Shown here in pieces: positions 9,704 through 19,186 of a DNA stretch of 64,000 nt (its first letter is position 1; every line of letters starts with the position of its first letter). Below the pieces are notes generated by a model that was not told the DNA's origin, did not search any database, and worked only from the letters and a program-made list of their open reading frames with translations. The position numbers and the translations under genes were made by a program. This DNA is from Edaphobacter sp. GTDB taxonomy: Bacteria; Acidobacteriota; Terriglobia; Terriglobales; Acidobacteriaceae. The stretch lies in the NCBI RefSeq assembly GCF_028283685.1, contig NZ_JAPWKF010000001.1, forward strand, positions 868,001-932,000, written 5' to 3'.

Positions 9704-11902
9704 ATGCGGCAGGTCTCAAATCCCGTTCGAGTTGCCTTTGGTACGTTTGAAGCGGACCTCTCCAGTGGAGAACTGTGGAGAGGGGGTTTCAGAATCAAAC
9801 TCCAGGGACAACCCTTCCGGGTACTGGCCGAACTTGTGCAGCGCCCGGGTCAGGTGATTACCCGGGAGGAGCTCCAGGAACGCGTCTGGGACCCGGGCAC
9901 TAACGTCGACTTCGATCACTCCCTGGGCACAGCTATTAATAAGATCCGCGAGGCGCTCGGTGACAACGCCGACAACCCTCGCTTTGTGGAGACGCTGACT
10001 CGCAGGGGATATCGGTTCATCGCTCCGGTGACATTGCTTGATACCCCTTCCCCGGCGCCTGTTCCGCTGATCTCAGATGCTGGCACGGCTCCCAACTCTG
10101 ATGAGACAGAGCCAGAGGCATTCGCCGCAGCTGCCGAAGAAGTACGGAATCCCTCTGCAAAGGCCGAGTTGCATGGACGCCACTGGATGCGGTGGCTGCT
10201 GGTACCTGGTTTGCTTGCGGCTGCGACAGCAGGTTATTTCATCGGACGCAGTCGTGTTGCGCCGCAGGTTCCTTCGCTGCGACAGATCACCCATGCGCAG
10301 AGAGTGCTACCGGGTGGGGATGCTCTGGAGAGCTTTCCCGTCACAGTGACCGATGGTCTGCACCTGTTTGCCTCTGTGATTCGTGACGGGGGGGTTCATC
10401 TTGAACGCATCACCATCGCCGGAGGAGGGAGCGAGCCGATTGTGTTGCCGGACGAGATCGCGGGACCGGCAATTGCCGATATCTCCCACGACGGTTCGCA
10501 TCTGTTGGTGAGGAGCCATGCCTCGAATCAATCGGAGCAGCCTCTGTTTATAGTGCCTGCGTCCGGCTGGTCGGCCCAGAGGATGATGCATGTACTGGCT
10601 CACGATGCGACGTGGATGCCGGACGACCAGAACGTACTTTACGCGGCAGATAACGAACTCTTCGAGACGTCGCCCAACGGCTCGGCATCGGTACACTATG
10701 CATCCCTTCCGGGGCGGGCCTTCTGGTTGCGTTGGTCGCCGGATGGAAAGGTCCTGCGGTTTACACTGTTCAATCCTCTGGAGCATACTCTGGCGCTGTG
10801 GGAGCTGAGTGCGAAGGATCATCGTCCTCATCCTCTATTGGGGGACTGGTCTCCAGCCCGCAAGGTCTGCTGTGGCAATTGGCTCCCCGACGGCGGTGGA
10901 TTTGTCTTCGAGGTCACACAGGGAGCGGCTTCGGATGTATGGCTACTGCGCAAAGGTTCATCGCAACCGGTGAGGCTAACGGATGGTCCGCTGGCCTACC
11001 AGGGGCCGGTACCAGCACGGACGCAGCAGAGGGTTTTTTTGACGGGTATGTCGTCGGAGGGCGAGGTGCAGCTGCTGCATCCGGGGGCACACGAATTCGT
11101 GCCGGCGCGTAGTTTCTACAGCGGAGCGCATCGGTTGGAGCAGACGCGCGATGGCAATTGGATGGCGTGGGTGGATACGGATGGGCGTCTGTGGCGCGCC
11201 CGCTCCGATGGTTCGGAGCTGCTGCAGCTGACGCCGGGCGATCTGCAGGTGTTTTCGGCGCACTGGTCTCCGGACGGTTCGCGCCTGGCTCTGATGGCGA
11301 GAGCGACATCGGGCGCGTGGAGCATCTACCAGGTGCTGGCGGACGGCAGCGATCTTGAACCGCTGTTGCAGAGCGATAGCAATGCAGCCGATCCGACGTG
11401 GTCGCCGGATGGGAAGACCATTGTGGTGGGACAGGGGCCTGACCTAATGGGAAAGGATGCGGCTCCCCGAACGATACAGATGCTGGATGTGAAGTCGCAT
11501 CAGCTGACGACGCTACCGGATTCGCGTGGACTGTTCAGTCCGCGCTGGTCGCTGGATGGACTATATATAGTCGCGCTGTCGCTGGACCAGAAGCAGTTGC
11601 GACTTTATGACGTTGCGAAGAAGCAGTGGCGAGTCCTTTCGAACCGGTCTGCTGCGGACCCGGTGTGGTCAGAGGACAGTAAGTGGATCTATACCGACGC
11701 CTTTATGGACTCTGGGCAACCGGTTTACAGAGTGTCGATAGCTGACGGGCATATCGAAGAGCTGGGCGGGATGGCGAATCTGCACTCGACCGAATTCAGC
11801 GACATGGTGTTGTGCGGGCTGTTGCACGACGGAACAATCGCGGTTCGCGCACGTTTGACCACAGCGAACCTGTTTTCACTGGATCTGGACAAGAAGAATT
11901 AG
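9704..11902 (+). CDS. CadC-type winged-helix transmembrane regulator with TolB-like propeller
   Basis: A one-component membrane regulator. Residues about 8-110 form an OmpR/CadC winged helix (FGTFEADLSSGELWRGG, ITREELQERVW, ETLTRRGYRFIAPV). A single membrane segment (about 162-180, WLLVPGLLAAATAGYFIG) is followed by a periplasmic beta-propeller built from TolB/WD40-like repeats, each carrying a WSPDG or WSLDG motif. It would bind DNA on the cytosolic side and sense something outside. It diverges from the TonB receptor gene and precedes the GH31 gene by 106 nt, so it most likely regulates the alpha-glucan genes. This architecture is common in acidobacteria. Confidence 0.88.
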   Translation: MRQVSNPVRVAFGTFEADLSSGELWRGGFRIKLQGQPFRVLAELVQRPGQVITREELQERVWDPGTNVDFDHSLGTAINKIREALGDNADNPRFVETLTRRGYRFIAPVTLLDTPSPAPVPLISDAGTAPNSDETEPEAFAAAAEEVRNPSAKAELHGRHWMRWLLVPGLLAAATAGYFIGRSRVAPQVPSLRQITHAQRVLPGGDALESFPVTVTDGLHLFASVIRDGGVHLERITIAGGGSEPIVLPDEIAGPAIADISHDGSHLLVRSHASNQSEQPLFIVPASGWSAQRMMHVLAHDATWMPDDQNVLYAADNELFETSPNGSASVHYASLPGRAFWLRWSPDGKVLRFTLFNPLEHTLALWELSAKDHRPHPLLGDWSPARKVCCGNWLPDGGGFVFEVTQGAASDVWLLRKGSSQPVRLTDGPLAYQGPVPARTQQRVFLTGMSSEGEVQLLHPGAHEFVPARSFYSGAHRLEQTRDGNWMAWVDTDGRLWRARSDGSELLQLTPGDLQVFSAHWSPDGSRLALMARATSGAWSIYQVLADGSDLEPLLQSDSNAADPTWSPDGKTIVVGQGPDLMGKDAAPRTIQMLDVKSHQLTTLPDSRGLFSPRWSLDGLYIVALSLDQKQLRLYDVAKKQWRVLSNRSAADPVWSEDSKWIYTDAFMDSGQPVYRVSIADGHIEELGGMANLHSTEFSDMVLCGLLHDGTIAVRARLTTANLFSLDLDKKN

Positions 11903-12008
11903 CCCGTAGCCTGCTGAAAATAAATAGCTTCTCTGTTGAAGAAAAGTTAAGGTGAAAAAGCAGCCAAACCGATTGCCTAGATGTGCCGCCAAATGATGAT
12001 GTTCGGTC

Positions 12009-14480
12009 ATGCGCAGCAGCTTTGTTTGTCGTCTTGGTATCCTCGTCATCGTACTGTCTCCGTTCACGATAAGGGCGCAGCAGCTTCGTTTCACAACGAA
12101 CGGTGTGACCGCAACAGCGAATGGAACGACGCTTGAGGTCACGGCGCTTGCGGACGACAAGCTGAGAGTTCGTGAGTGGAGGACCCAGGCTCCAGAAGAT
12201 GCATCATGGGCTGTGCTGCCTGCAAGCCGTACCAGTCAGGTAGCGATCAGCGAGGACGTCCGGGGATTCCATACGCAGAAGCTTTCTGTGGAGATAGGCG
12301 AAGGACTGTCGCTGAAGATCAGCGACCGAAGCGGTCATGTGCTGCAGGAGGACACCGGTCCTGCGCGGTGGCGCGGTGACGGCTTCACGGTCTTCAAGCG
12401 ACGAACCGAGAATGAACACTTCTTCGGGCTCGGTGATAAACCCGGACCGCTGGACCGCACCGGCGAGGCGTTCACGATGTGGAACACGGATAGCTTCGGC
12501 TGGCAGGAGTCTACGGACCCTATCTATAAGAGCATCCCGTTCTTTCTCGGCGAGAGGGAGGGGCGCTACTACGGCGTGCTCTTCGACAACACGTGGAGGT
12601 CGTCGTTCGACTTCGGGCGCGCGAACGATGAGGAGTACAGCTTCGGCTCACTTGGTGGGCCGGTGGACTATTACTTTCTGTATGGGCCGGAACCGCGTGA
12701 TGTAATGGCGGCGTATGCGTGGCTGACCGGGCCTGCGCCTCTGCCACCCTTGTGGTCGTTCGGCTTTCAGCAGTCGCGCTACACCTATTCGCCTGAATCC
12801 CAATTGATGGATGTCGCCGCTCGACTTCGCAAGGACAAGATTCCAGCAGATGCCTTGTGGCTCGATATCGATTTTCAGAAGAACAATATGCCCTTCACGG
12901 TCGACCCGGTACGGTTTCCGCACTTTCCTGAGATGGTGAGCCAGCTGGCGAAAGATCACTTCCACCTGATCGTGATCGCCGATCTGCATGTTGCTGACAA
13001 ACCAAATATTGGTTACGCACCGTATGACTCGGGCGTGGAGGGTGATCACTTTGTGAAGAACCCCGATGGGACGACGTATGTTGGACCGGTGTGGCCGGGA
13101 CCGTCCGTGTTCCCTGACTTCACCAGGCAGCAGACGCGGCAGTGGTTTGGCACGTTGTACAAGGACTTTGTGAAGGACGGCGTCTCGGGCTTCTGGAACG
13201 ACATGAACGAGCCTGCGGTATTTCGCTATCCGTCAAAGACGATGCCGCTTGATGTGCAGCACCGCATCGACGAGCCGGGATTTGTGACTCGGACCACGAG
13301 CCATCGTGAGGCGCACAACATCATGGGTATCGAGAACAGCCGAGCGACCTATGACGGCGTGCTTGCGCTACGTCCGAACGAACGTCCTTATGTGATGACC
13401 CGTGCGAGTTATGCGGGGGGGCAGAGATATGCGGTAACGTGGACTGGCGACAACAGTTCGACGTGGAATCATCTGCGCATGACGATTCCGCAACTGATGA
13501 ATCTTGGTTTGAGTGGGTTCAGCTTTGCGGGAGCGGATGTGGGAGGGTTTGCGGGATCTCCACCGGCCGACCTGCTGACGAAGTGGCTTGAGGTCGCGGC
13601 GTTTCAGCCGATCGACCGCGATCACTCGGCCAAGGGAACGCGGATGCACGAGCCATGGGTCGATGGACCGGAGCAGGAGGCAATGCGCCGCCGCTACATC
13701 GAAGAGAGGTATCGTCTTCTGCCGTATATCTACACGGTGGCCGAGGAGACCTCGCGCGACGGCATGCCGATGATGCGTCCATTGTTCATGGAGTTTCCAA
13801 ATGCCGCGAGTGATGGCACCCCGATGGATCTGATTGCGGGTGGCGCGGAGTTCATGCTGGGCCCGGATCTCCTCATCGCACCGAATCCATCGCCGGAGGA
13901 AGTGGCGCCGTATGAGCTGCATCTGCCGCCGGGAAGCTGGTATGACTACTGGACCGGCAAGCCCGTGGGCGTCGCGACGAAGACGCAGGCACGTGATGCA
14001 GAGGTGCGTGACGCTCTGCTGCAGAACCAGCAGATCTTACTGAAACCGGAGATGGCGACGGTGCCGGTGTATGTACGGGGTGGGGCAATTCTACCGCTGC
14101 AGGAGCTGGTGCAGAATACGGATGAGATTCCGAATGGTCCTCTTACGCTGCGGGTCTATCTACCGGCTGCAGGGGAGAGATGTGAGGGCTCCATTTATGG
14201 CGATGACGGCCACTCGTTGAACTACCGCAAGGGCGATTTCTACCGTAACAACATAACGTGCGCTGTTGCCCGCGACGGTTCGGTCACTATCAAAATCGAT
14301 GCACGCGAAGGGGGCTATCGCCCCAGATGGAAAAACCTACGCGTTGAACTTGTGGGGGCGGTGCACCCGCTGAAGGAAGCCACGTTGAATGATGTCAAGG
14401 TTCCAATCACGAACAGCGATTCTAAAGCGAGTATGGAGTTTGAGTACGGCTCGAATGTGATGCAACTTATTGTTCGGTAA
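12009..14480 (+). CDS. GH31 alpha-glucosidase, exported
   Basis: A glycoside hydrolase family 31 enzyme that releases glucose (or xylose in some members) from the non-reducing end of alpha-glucosides. Residues 1-23 form a signal peptide (LGILVIVLSPFTIRAQ). An N-terminal galactose-mutarotase-like beta-sandwich leads to the barrel. The nucleophile is Asp398 in GFWNDMNEP and the acid/base is Asp481 in WTGDNSSTW; GFSFAGADVGGF follows. C-terminal beta domains complete an 823-residue protein of normal length. The ribosome binding site is weak. Together with the exported GH13 enzyme it would complete periplasmic degradation of maltodextrins. Confidence 0.92.
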   Translation: MRSSFVCRLGILVIVLSPFTIRAQQLRFTTNGVTATANGTTLEVTALADDKLRVREWRTQAPEDASWAVLPASRTSQVAISEDVRGFHTQKLSVEIGEGLSLKISDRSGHVLQEDTGPARWRGDGFTVFKRRTENEHFFGLGDKPGPLDRTGEAFTMWNTDSFGWQESTDPIYKSIPFFLGEREGRYYGVLFDNTWRSSFDFGRANDEEYSFGSLGGPVDYYFLYGPEPRDVMAAYAWLTGPAPLPPLWSFGFQQSRYTYSPESQLMDVAARLRKDKIPADALWLDIDFQKNNMPFTVDPVRFPHFPEMVSQLAKDHFHLIVIADLHVADKPNIGYAPYDSGVEGDHFVKNPDGTTYVGPVWPGPSVFPDFTRQQTRQWFGTLYKDFVKDGVSGFWNDMNEPAVFRYPSKTMPLDVQHRIDEPGFVTRTTSHREAHNIMGIENSRATYDGVLALRPNERPYVMTRASYAGGQRYAVTWTGDNSSTWNHLRMTIPQLMNLGLSGFSFAGADVGGFAGSPPADLLTKWLEVAAFQPIDRDHSAKGTRMHEPWVDGPEQEAMRRRYIEERYRLLPYIYTVAEETSRDGMPMMRPLFMEFPNAASDGTPMDLIAGGAEFMLGPDLLIAPNPSPEEVAPYELHLPPGSWYDYWTGKPVGVATKTQARDAEVRDALLQNQQILLKPEMATVPVYVRGGAILPLQELVQNTDEIPNGPLTLRVYLPAAGERCEGSIYGDDGHSLNYRKGDFYRNNITCAVARDGSVTIKIDAREGGYRPRWKNLRVELVGAVHPLKEATLNDVKVPITNSDSKASMEFEYGSNVMQLIVR

Positions 14481-14588
14481 GGTTGGATAGATCGGAACAG
14501 TTCGACAAACTTGGGCGTAAACTGCCCAGGGGACGGCGCAATTCTAGCTTGTATTTCATATGAAAATCAGCACCTCATCCAAAAGCAC

Positions 14589-15830
14589 TCAGACTGGAAA
14601 TTTACGCCGCTGTGTAGAGATTTCGGCTCCGTGTGAAACGGCGGCAAGAGCGATCAGCGCTAGTCCGAGCGCGCAGACTCCGCTCCAGCTGGCGTGTTGC
14701 CAAGCGAAAGCTCCGGCGGCTGAACCCAATGCTCCAAAACCGAAGTATCCGGTCATGTAGACGGTGTTGATTCTTCCGCGAGCGTGCGGATCAATACCAA
14801 AAATCCGTGTCTGGTTTGCGATTTGAGCTGCTTGCAAGCCGGCATCGAAGACGACAATTCCGACTGCGAGCCCAACCAACTGGTATCCCGCGAGCCACAA
14901 CAGCCCAAAGCCCAAAGCTTGCAGAGCTAACGCCCAAGCAAGCAGAACACTAGAGCCCTTCCGGTCGGCCGTACGTCCCGCGAACGGTGCAATCAGCGCT
15001 CCAGCCGCTCCAAGAAGTCCAAATGCTCCCGCAACTCCAGGTCCGAAGCGGAAGTGTGGCGAACCGAGAAGAAAGACTAAAGTCGTCCACAGGGCGGAGA
15101 ACGCTGCCATCGACAAGCCGCCAACGAGAACCGAGTTGCGCAAGACACTGCTTTGAAGGAAGAATCCTCCAAGCGAGCGCAATGCTTGTCCATATGCAAC
15201 CGGGCGCTTTGGATGCAGTCGAGGAAGATAACGGAACAAGACAATTGCGAAAAGAAGATCAAGTAATGACGCTGTTCGGAAGACATTCTTCCAGCCAACC
15301 CACTGCCCGAGCACACCCGAAAATGTTCGAGCAAGGAGGATGCCCAAAAGAACTCCAGTCATGACGGTACCGACTGCTCGTCCGCTATTCCCCTCAGGTG
15401 CGACCTCCGGCGCTACAGGCACGGCTACATGCGTTACAGAAGCTCCCATCCCGAGGACGATGCTCGCAAGGAGCAATTCGACCAAGTTCGTTGCGAAGGC
15501 GATTGCCAACGCTGCTCCCGACGCGCAGATAAACATAATCGTCATCAGTCTTCTGCGCTCAGTTGCGTCACCGAGCGGAGCGAATGCGAGAATGCCACAG
15601 GCATAGCCAATTTGGGTTGCAACTACTACTGCTCCCATCGCTGACGAGGAAGCGTGAAGAGATTCAGCCATTTGAAGCAGCAATGGCTGACAATAGTAGA
15701 CGTTTGAAACGGCGATCCCACAGGCGACGCTAAGGAATAGCAGCGTTCTCGCGTGATGTTGGTCGCTCGCTATTTCATGCGGAGCATCGGGTATTTCCGG
15801 AAGGCCACCGATGGTAGAAGTGTGGTCCAT
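14589..15830 (-). CDS. MFS transporter (YnfM-like / sugar or drug efflux type)
   Basis: A 12-helix major facilitator protein of 413 residues from the ATG at 15830; a GTG at 15836 abutting the previous stop is an alternative start. Helix 1 starts at about residue 30 (LLFLSVACGIAVSNVYYCQPLL), and the loop after helix 2 carries APLGDATERRRLM, the MFS motif A. It resembles the YnfM/arabinose-efflux group of exporters. It is the last gene of a three-gene minus-strand operon whose other members handle hydroxyacids and hydrolyse esters or lactones, so it may export a product of that pathway. The substrate is not determinable. Confidence 0.85.
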   Translation of the reverse strand: MDHTSTIGGLPEIPDAPHEIASDQHHARTLLFLSVACGIAVSNVYYCQPLLLQMAESLHASSSAMGAVVVATQIGYACGILAFAPLGDATERRRLMTIMFICASGAALAIAFATNLVELLLASIVLGMGASVTHVAVPVAPEVAPEGNSGRAVGTVMTGVLLGILLARTFSGVLGQWVGWKNVFRTASLLDLLFAIVLFRYLPRLHPKRPVAYGQALRSLGGFFLQSSVLRNSVLVGGLSMAAFSALWTTLVFLLGSPHFRFGPGVAGAFGLLGAAGALIAPFAGRTADRKGSSVLLAWALALQALGFGLLWLAGYQLVGLAVGIVVFDAGLQAAQIANQTRIFGIDPHARGRINTVYMTGYFGFGALGSAAGAFAWQHASWSGVCALGLALIALAAVSHGAEISTQRRKFPV

Positions 15831-15836
15831 AGTCAC

Positions 15837-16736
15837 CTACCGCGATGCCGTACTGCTAAGGGTTAGGTCTTCTCTTGGCAAAGTCTCTTGCCGGAGCCGA
15901 TATATTCCAGAATTCTTTTCCACTTTGAAGAAGCCGGGAAAAGCGGCGTGTGGAGGCGCAACAAGCAAATTCTCCCGAACCGCGAATTCCAGAGTCTTCT
16001 TTCGAGTCTCGATTGCGAGATCAGAATCCCAGTCAAACCGCAGTTTCAGGTCGGGGTGCTCGACTTGAGCAGGTTCGTTGAAGAGGTCGCCTAGAAACAT
16101 CACTCTGTCGTGTCGGCTCGACAACGTGAAGGCACTCAGACCTGGGGTGTGGCCGGGCAAGAGATGTGAACGCAGACCTCGAAATACCTCCTCGTTATCC
16201 TCGAAGGTCTCGACACTTCCTGAGTTCAGATATGGCAAGAATCTCTCAAGCGCTTCGAAGAAAACCCTGTGATGCTCCGGTGCGGATTGCCTACTTTCTT
16301 CAGCGATCCAATAGTCGAGTTCTGCCTTGGCGACGTGGAGTCTCGCTTTAGGAAAAGCAACGTTGCCGTGTAACGTCAGCCCCCCGATGTGGTCAGGGTG
16401 GAGGTGCGTAAGACAGATATCGGTAATGTCTGCGGGACGGATTCCGACACCCGCCAATCCGGCGATCAGCTGACCCGATTCAGGTGCGAATAAGTCGCCG
16501 CCACCCGCGTCGATGAGGATTCGTTTGCCATCTAGATAAATCAAGAAAACATTGTTGGACCAGATGAGAGGATTCGGGAGAATCTCCTCGATCCGTTTTT
16601 TCTCAGCCGCATCTCCGTCGGGCTCTATCACAGTGACAGGGACATACAGCATGCCGTCCTGTAAGGAGACGACTTCTACGTCCCCAATTTTGATCGCGTA
16701 ATGTAGCGTTTTTAAATCTTGATCAACGAGCGCCAT
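15837..16736 (-). CDS. Metallo-beta-lactamase-fold hydrolase
   Basis: A 299-residue zinc hydrolase of the metallo-beta-lactamase fold. Metal ligands are visible: HLHPDH at 111-116, His196 in LLPGHTPG, Asp217 in FLGD and His263 in PPHAAFPG. The layout resembles lactonases such as AHL quorum-quenching enzymes and related aryl-ester hydrolases, and there is no signal peptide. A GGAAGAG box precedes the ATG. Its 5' end overlaps the dehydrogenase gene by 14 nt and its stop abuts the MFS gene, so the three are one operon. Lactone or ester hydrolysis is a family-level inference. Confidence 0.85.
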   Translation of the reverse strand: MALVDQDLKTLHYAIKIGDVEVVSLQDGMLYVPVTVIEPDGDAAEKKRIEEILPNPLIWSNNVFLIYLDGKRILIDAGGGDLFAPESGQLIAGLAGVGIRPADITDICLTHLHPDHIGGLTLHGNVAFPKARLHVAKAELDYWIAEESRQSAPEHHRVFFEALERFLPYLNSGSVETFEDNEEVFRGLRSHLLPGHTPGLSAFTLSSRHDRVMFLGDLFNEPAQVEHPDLKLRFDWDSDLAIETRKKTLEFAVRENLLVAPPHAAFPGFFKVEKNSGIYRLRQETLPREDLTLSSTASR

Positions 16737-17715
16737 GAGCTCTTCCTTTCGAGTGAGGGGCTACCAAGAGCTGCCGGATAGGACTTCCCGCGTTCCACAT
16801 AGCGATATCTTCTACGGCGTCTTGATAAAAGAGTTGATAGTTCTCCACCGTTACGTAACCGATGTGTGGTGTGGCAACTACATTCGGCAGGCAACGGAAT
16901 GGATGGTCCGATGGAAGCGGCTCTTGGTCATAAACATCGATACCAGCACCGGCGATCCGGTTTTGCGATAGCGCCGTGACAAGTGCCGATTCGTCGACGA
17001 TTGGGCCGCGAGAGGTATTCAGCAGAAATGCCGTCGGTTTCAGTAGGGCAAGTTCGTTAGCGCCTAGGAGCCCACGCGTCTCATCCGTGAGCTTCGCATG
17101 GATTGTGACAACATCAGAGGTCGCCAGCAACGCAGTGAGACTATCCGCACGCTCTACGCCTAATGCGGAGGCTCTCTCCGATGAAAGCCTCGGACTCCAC
17201 GCCAAGACCTTCATGTCGAACGCCTGGGCAAAGCGAGCGACGTTCTCTCCAACCGCCCCAAGGCCGACGATGCCTAGAGTTTTACCTGAAAGGCCTGTGC
17301 CAAGCGCAGTCTGCCACTTGCCATCGGCCCGAAGAGCAGCGGATTCGCCGGGGATGTGCCGCACGAGTGCCAGTAAAAGACCCCACGCAAGCTCAGGTGC
17401 GGGCGATACAAGAGCATGTGTCCCACATACGGTAATCTTCAGCTCTGCAGCAGCCTCTAAGTCAATGGAGGCGTTGTACATCCCGGTAGTGATGAGTAGC
17501 TTGAGCTTAGGCAAGGCTTTCAGTAGTGCAGCATCGAAGGGAGTTCTCTCGCGCATTGCTACGATGACGTCAAATTCAGCGAGCCGAGCCGCCCTAGACT
17601 CAAACGAAGGTAAGTATTCTGTAATACTCGTGACCGACGCATTGGAGAGTGACGCCCAGTTCGCCAGTTCAACGGCGCGCCCTTGGTAATCGTCGAGGAT
17701 TGCACACTTTAACAT
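16723..17715 (-). CDS. D-2-hydroxyacid dehydrogenase family protein
   Basis: An NAD-dependent 2-hydroxyacid dehydrogenase of about 330 residues from the ATG at 17715, which has an AGGA box 5 nt upstream; the open frame continues to 17790 without signal. The nucleotide-binding motif GIVGLGAVGENVA is present, as are the catalytic Arg in NTSRGPIVDE, Glu in YDQEPL and His in ATPHIGY. It resembles phosphoglycerate dehydrogenase-like enzymes of unknown substrate. It heads the operon with the metallo-hydrolase and MFS genes and diverges from an AraC regulator, which probably controls it. Confidence 0.87.
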   Translation of the reverse strand: MLKCAILDDYQGRAVELANWASLSNASVTSITEYLPSFESRAARLAEFDVIVAMRERTPFDAALLKALPKLKLLITTGMYNASIDLEAAAELKITVCGTHALVSPAPELAWGLLLALVRHIPGESAALRADGKWQTALGTGLSGKTLGIVGLGAVGENVARFAQAFDMKVLAWSPRLSSERASALGVERADSLTALLATSDVVTIHAKLTDETRGLLGANELALLKPTAFLLNTSRGPIVDESALVTALSQNRIAGAGIDVYDQEPLPSDHPFRCLPNVVATPHIGYVTVENYQLFYQDAVEDIAMWNAGSPIRQLLVAPHSKGRAHGAR

Positions 17716-17910
17716 AGGAGTCCTGATGTTCGAGATCGCAGGTGCCGAATGTGAAGACCGGTATTCTGCTGCACATTTAATCGGATTCACCTACGGAAGA
17801 TACGAATTGCCCAATCTTCCGGAATCCGTGCTTGTCTCGAAAAACATGAGGCTTTGTCTTTAGGTGTGATCTCGATTGTTAGAAAATGGTCAGAGAGGAA
17901 TCTGAACTCC
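17716..17910. promoter_or_regulatory. Divergent promoter region of the dehydrogenase operon and AraC gene
   Basis: This 195-bp segment separates two divergent start codons and must hold both promoters. I could not pick out convincing -35/-10 pairs or a clear direct-repeat AraC site by eye, so only the position supports the call. A GAGAGG box at about 17893 serves the AraC start. Confidence 0.3.
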
Positions 17911-18843
17911 ATGGCAAGTGAACTCTCATTGCTGGTTGCAAAGCATGTGCAGCGTGAAGGGGTCATTTCGACCGCTTTGGCACACCTCTACCTCTACCGA
18001 TATACCTCGCTGTCTCCGTCAGAGCGAGGTATTCCTGGGCCTTCTATCTGTGTAGTGGTGCAGGGGGCAAAGCAGACAATGCTGGGAGATTCGTCTCATC
18101 TTCAGCCTGCGGGAGACTACATGATTACCCCGATTGACTTGCCTGTCACAGGGAACGTCGTCAAGGCATCCATCTCAGTGCCATTTCTCGGTCTACGCTA
18201 TGACCTCGACATCAATCGAATCGCATCCTTCTCCCTGGACAGCGATCTGAAGTCAGCAAGACGTACTCCGCGGATACATGGTGTTTCTTTGAGCCGTATG
18301 ACTCCAGACTTGGAAGATGTATTCGTGCGTCTTCTCAAGCTGTTGGATCGCCCGGATGATATCGCCTTCCTTGAGCCGCTTGTAAGCCAGGAAATTCTCT
18401 ATCGGCTTGTTCAGAGCGGACACGCGGATATGTTCGAAAAAATAGTCAGTTCCGACGGACACATACATCGCATGGCTCGTCTCATTAATTGGTTGAAACG
18501 GAACGTAGATCAACCTCTTTCAGTAAAGAGCATCGCCCACGAAGCTAACATGAGCAGCTCTGTTCTTTATGAAAGCTTTCATAACGCGACGGGGATGAGC
18601 CCGATCCAGTTTCACAAACAATTGCGTTTGCAAGAGGCTAGGCGCATGCTGATTTCAAGCGACCTCGACAGCGCCTCCGCAGCGATTAAAGTCGGGTATA
18701 AAAGCCCCTCACAATTCAGCCGCGAGTACACGCGGCTGTTCGGACGCTCTCCCGGACGCGATATTCAACACTTCAGGAGATTCAGCATGTCGTCGAACAG
18801 CTGTTCAGAGGAGCCAGGTATGCAGAACGGCGCTTCGATCTAG
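17911..18843 (+). CDS. AraC family regulator (AraC_N type)
   Basis: A transcription factor with an AraC_N (PF06719) ligand domain in about residues 20-160 (ICVVVQGAKQTMLG and DLPVTGNV are typical) and a C-terminal double helix-turn-helix (about 195-295) containing MSSSVLYESFHNATGMSPIQ and VGYKSPSQFSREYTRLFG. The ATG at 17911 has a GAGAGG box about 11 nt upstream; an in-frame extension to 17854 lacks a good start. Members of this group often sit divergent from oxidoreductase genes they control, matching the dehydrogenase operon here. The effector is unknown. Confidence 0.9.
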   Translation: MASELSLLVAKHVQREGVISTALAHLYLYRYTSLSPSERGIPGPSICVVVQGAKQTMLGDSSHLQPAGDYMITPIDLPVTGNVVKASISVPFLGLRYDLDINRIASFSLDSDLKSARRTPRIHGVSLSRMTPDLEDVFVRLLKLLDRPDDIAFLEPLVSQEILYRLVQSGHADMFEKIVSSDGHIHRMARLINWLKRNVDQPLSVKSIAHEANMSSSVLYESFHNATGMSPIQFHKQLRLQEARRMLISSDLDSASAAIKVGYKSPSQFSREYTRLFGRSPGRDIQHFRRFSMSSNSCSEEPGMQNGASI

Positions 18844-19186
18844 AGTGACGCGAGGCCCAAACAGATCTGTTGTCGCTAACTTCATGTAGGCCGCACTGTC
18901 GGTGATTGCCTGGTGACTTCGACCCTGTCACTGATCGTTCACTTTATTCGCAAACCTGCCCTCGATAACTTTGACCCACGACCAGCCAGTCGCACGCAAT
19001 TAATGACAAATCGCCGAGACATTCATTTACCCATCGACGCTTCACCGGCTCTACTACTAATTGAGACGAGAATCGGTCAACGGAGGTCGACTCCTCAGTA
19101 TTAATCCGTTTCAGCTTCCGAATCCCGTTCCCGGAGGGATAAAGAAAAGCTCATGAAGCATGCGTCAGCAGCAGGGTTGGATGCGG
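18844..19186. other. Intergenic, no gene seen
   Basis: The stretch between the AraC regulator and sulfatase 1 (convergent genes) shows no supported reading frame on either strand, no RNA gene and no obvious terminator with a T tract. Confidence 0.5.

Noticed and set aside
18844..19186. Small ORF (63 codons) after the AraC gene
   Set aside because: No ribosome binding site or motif; probably noise.
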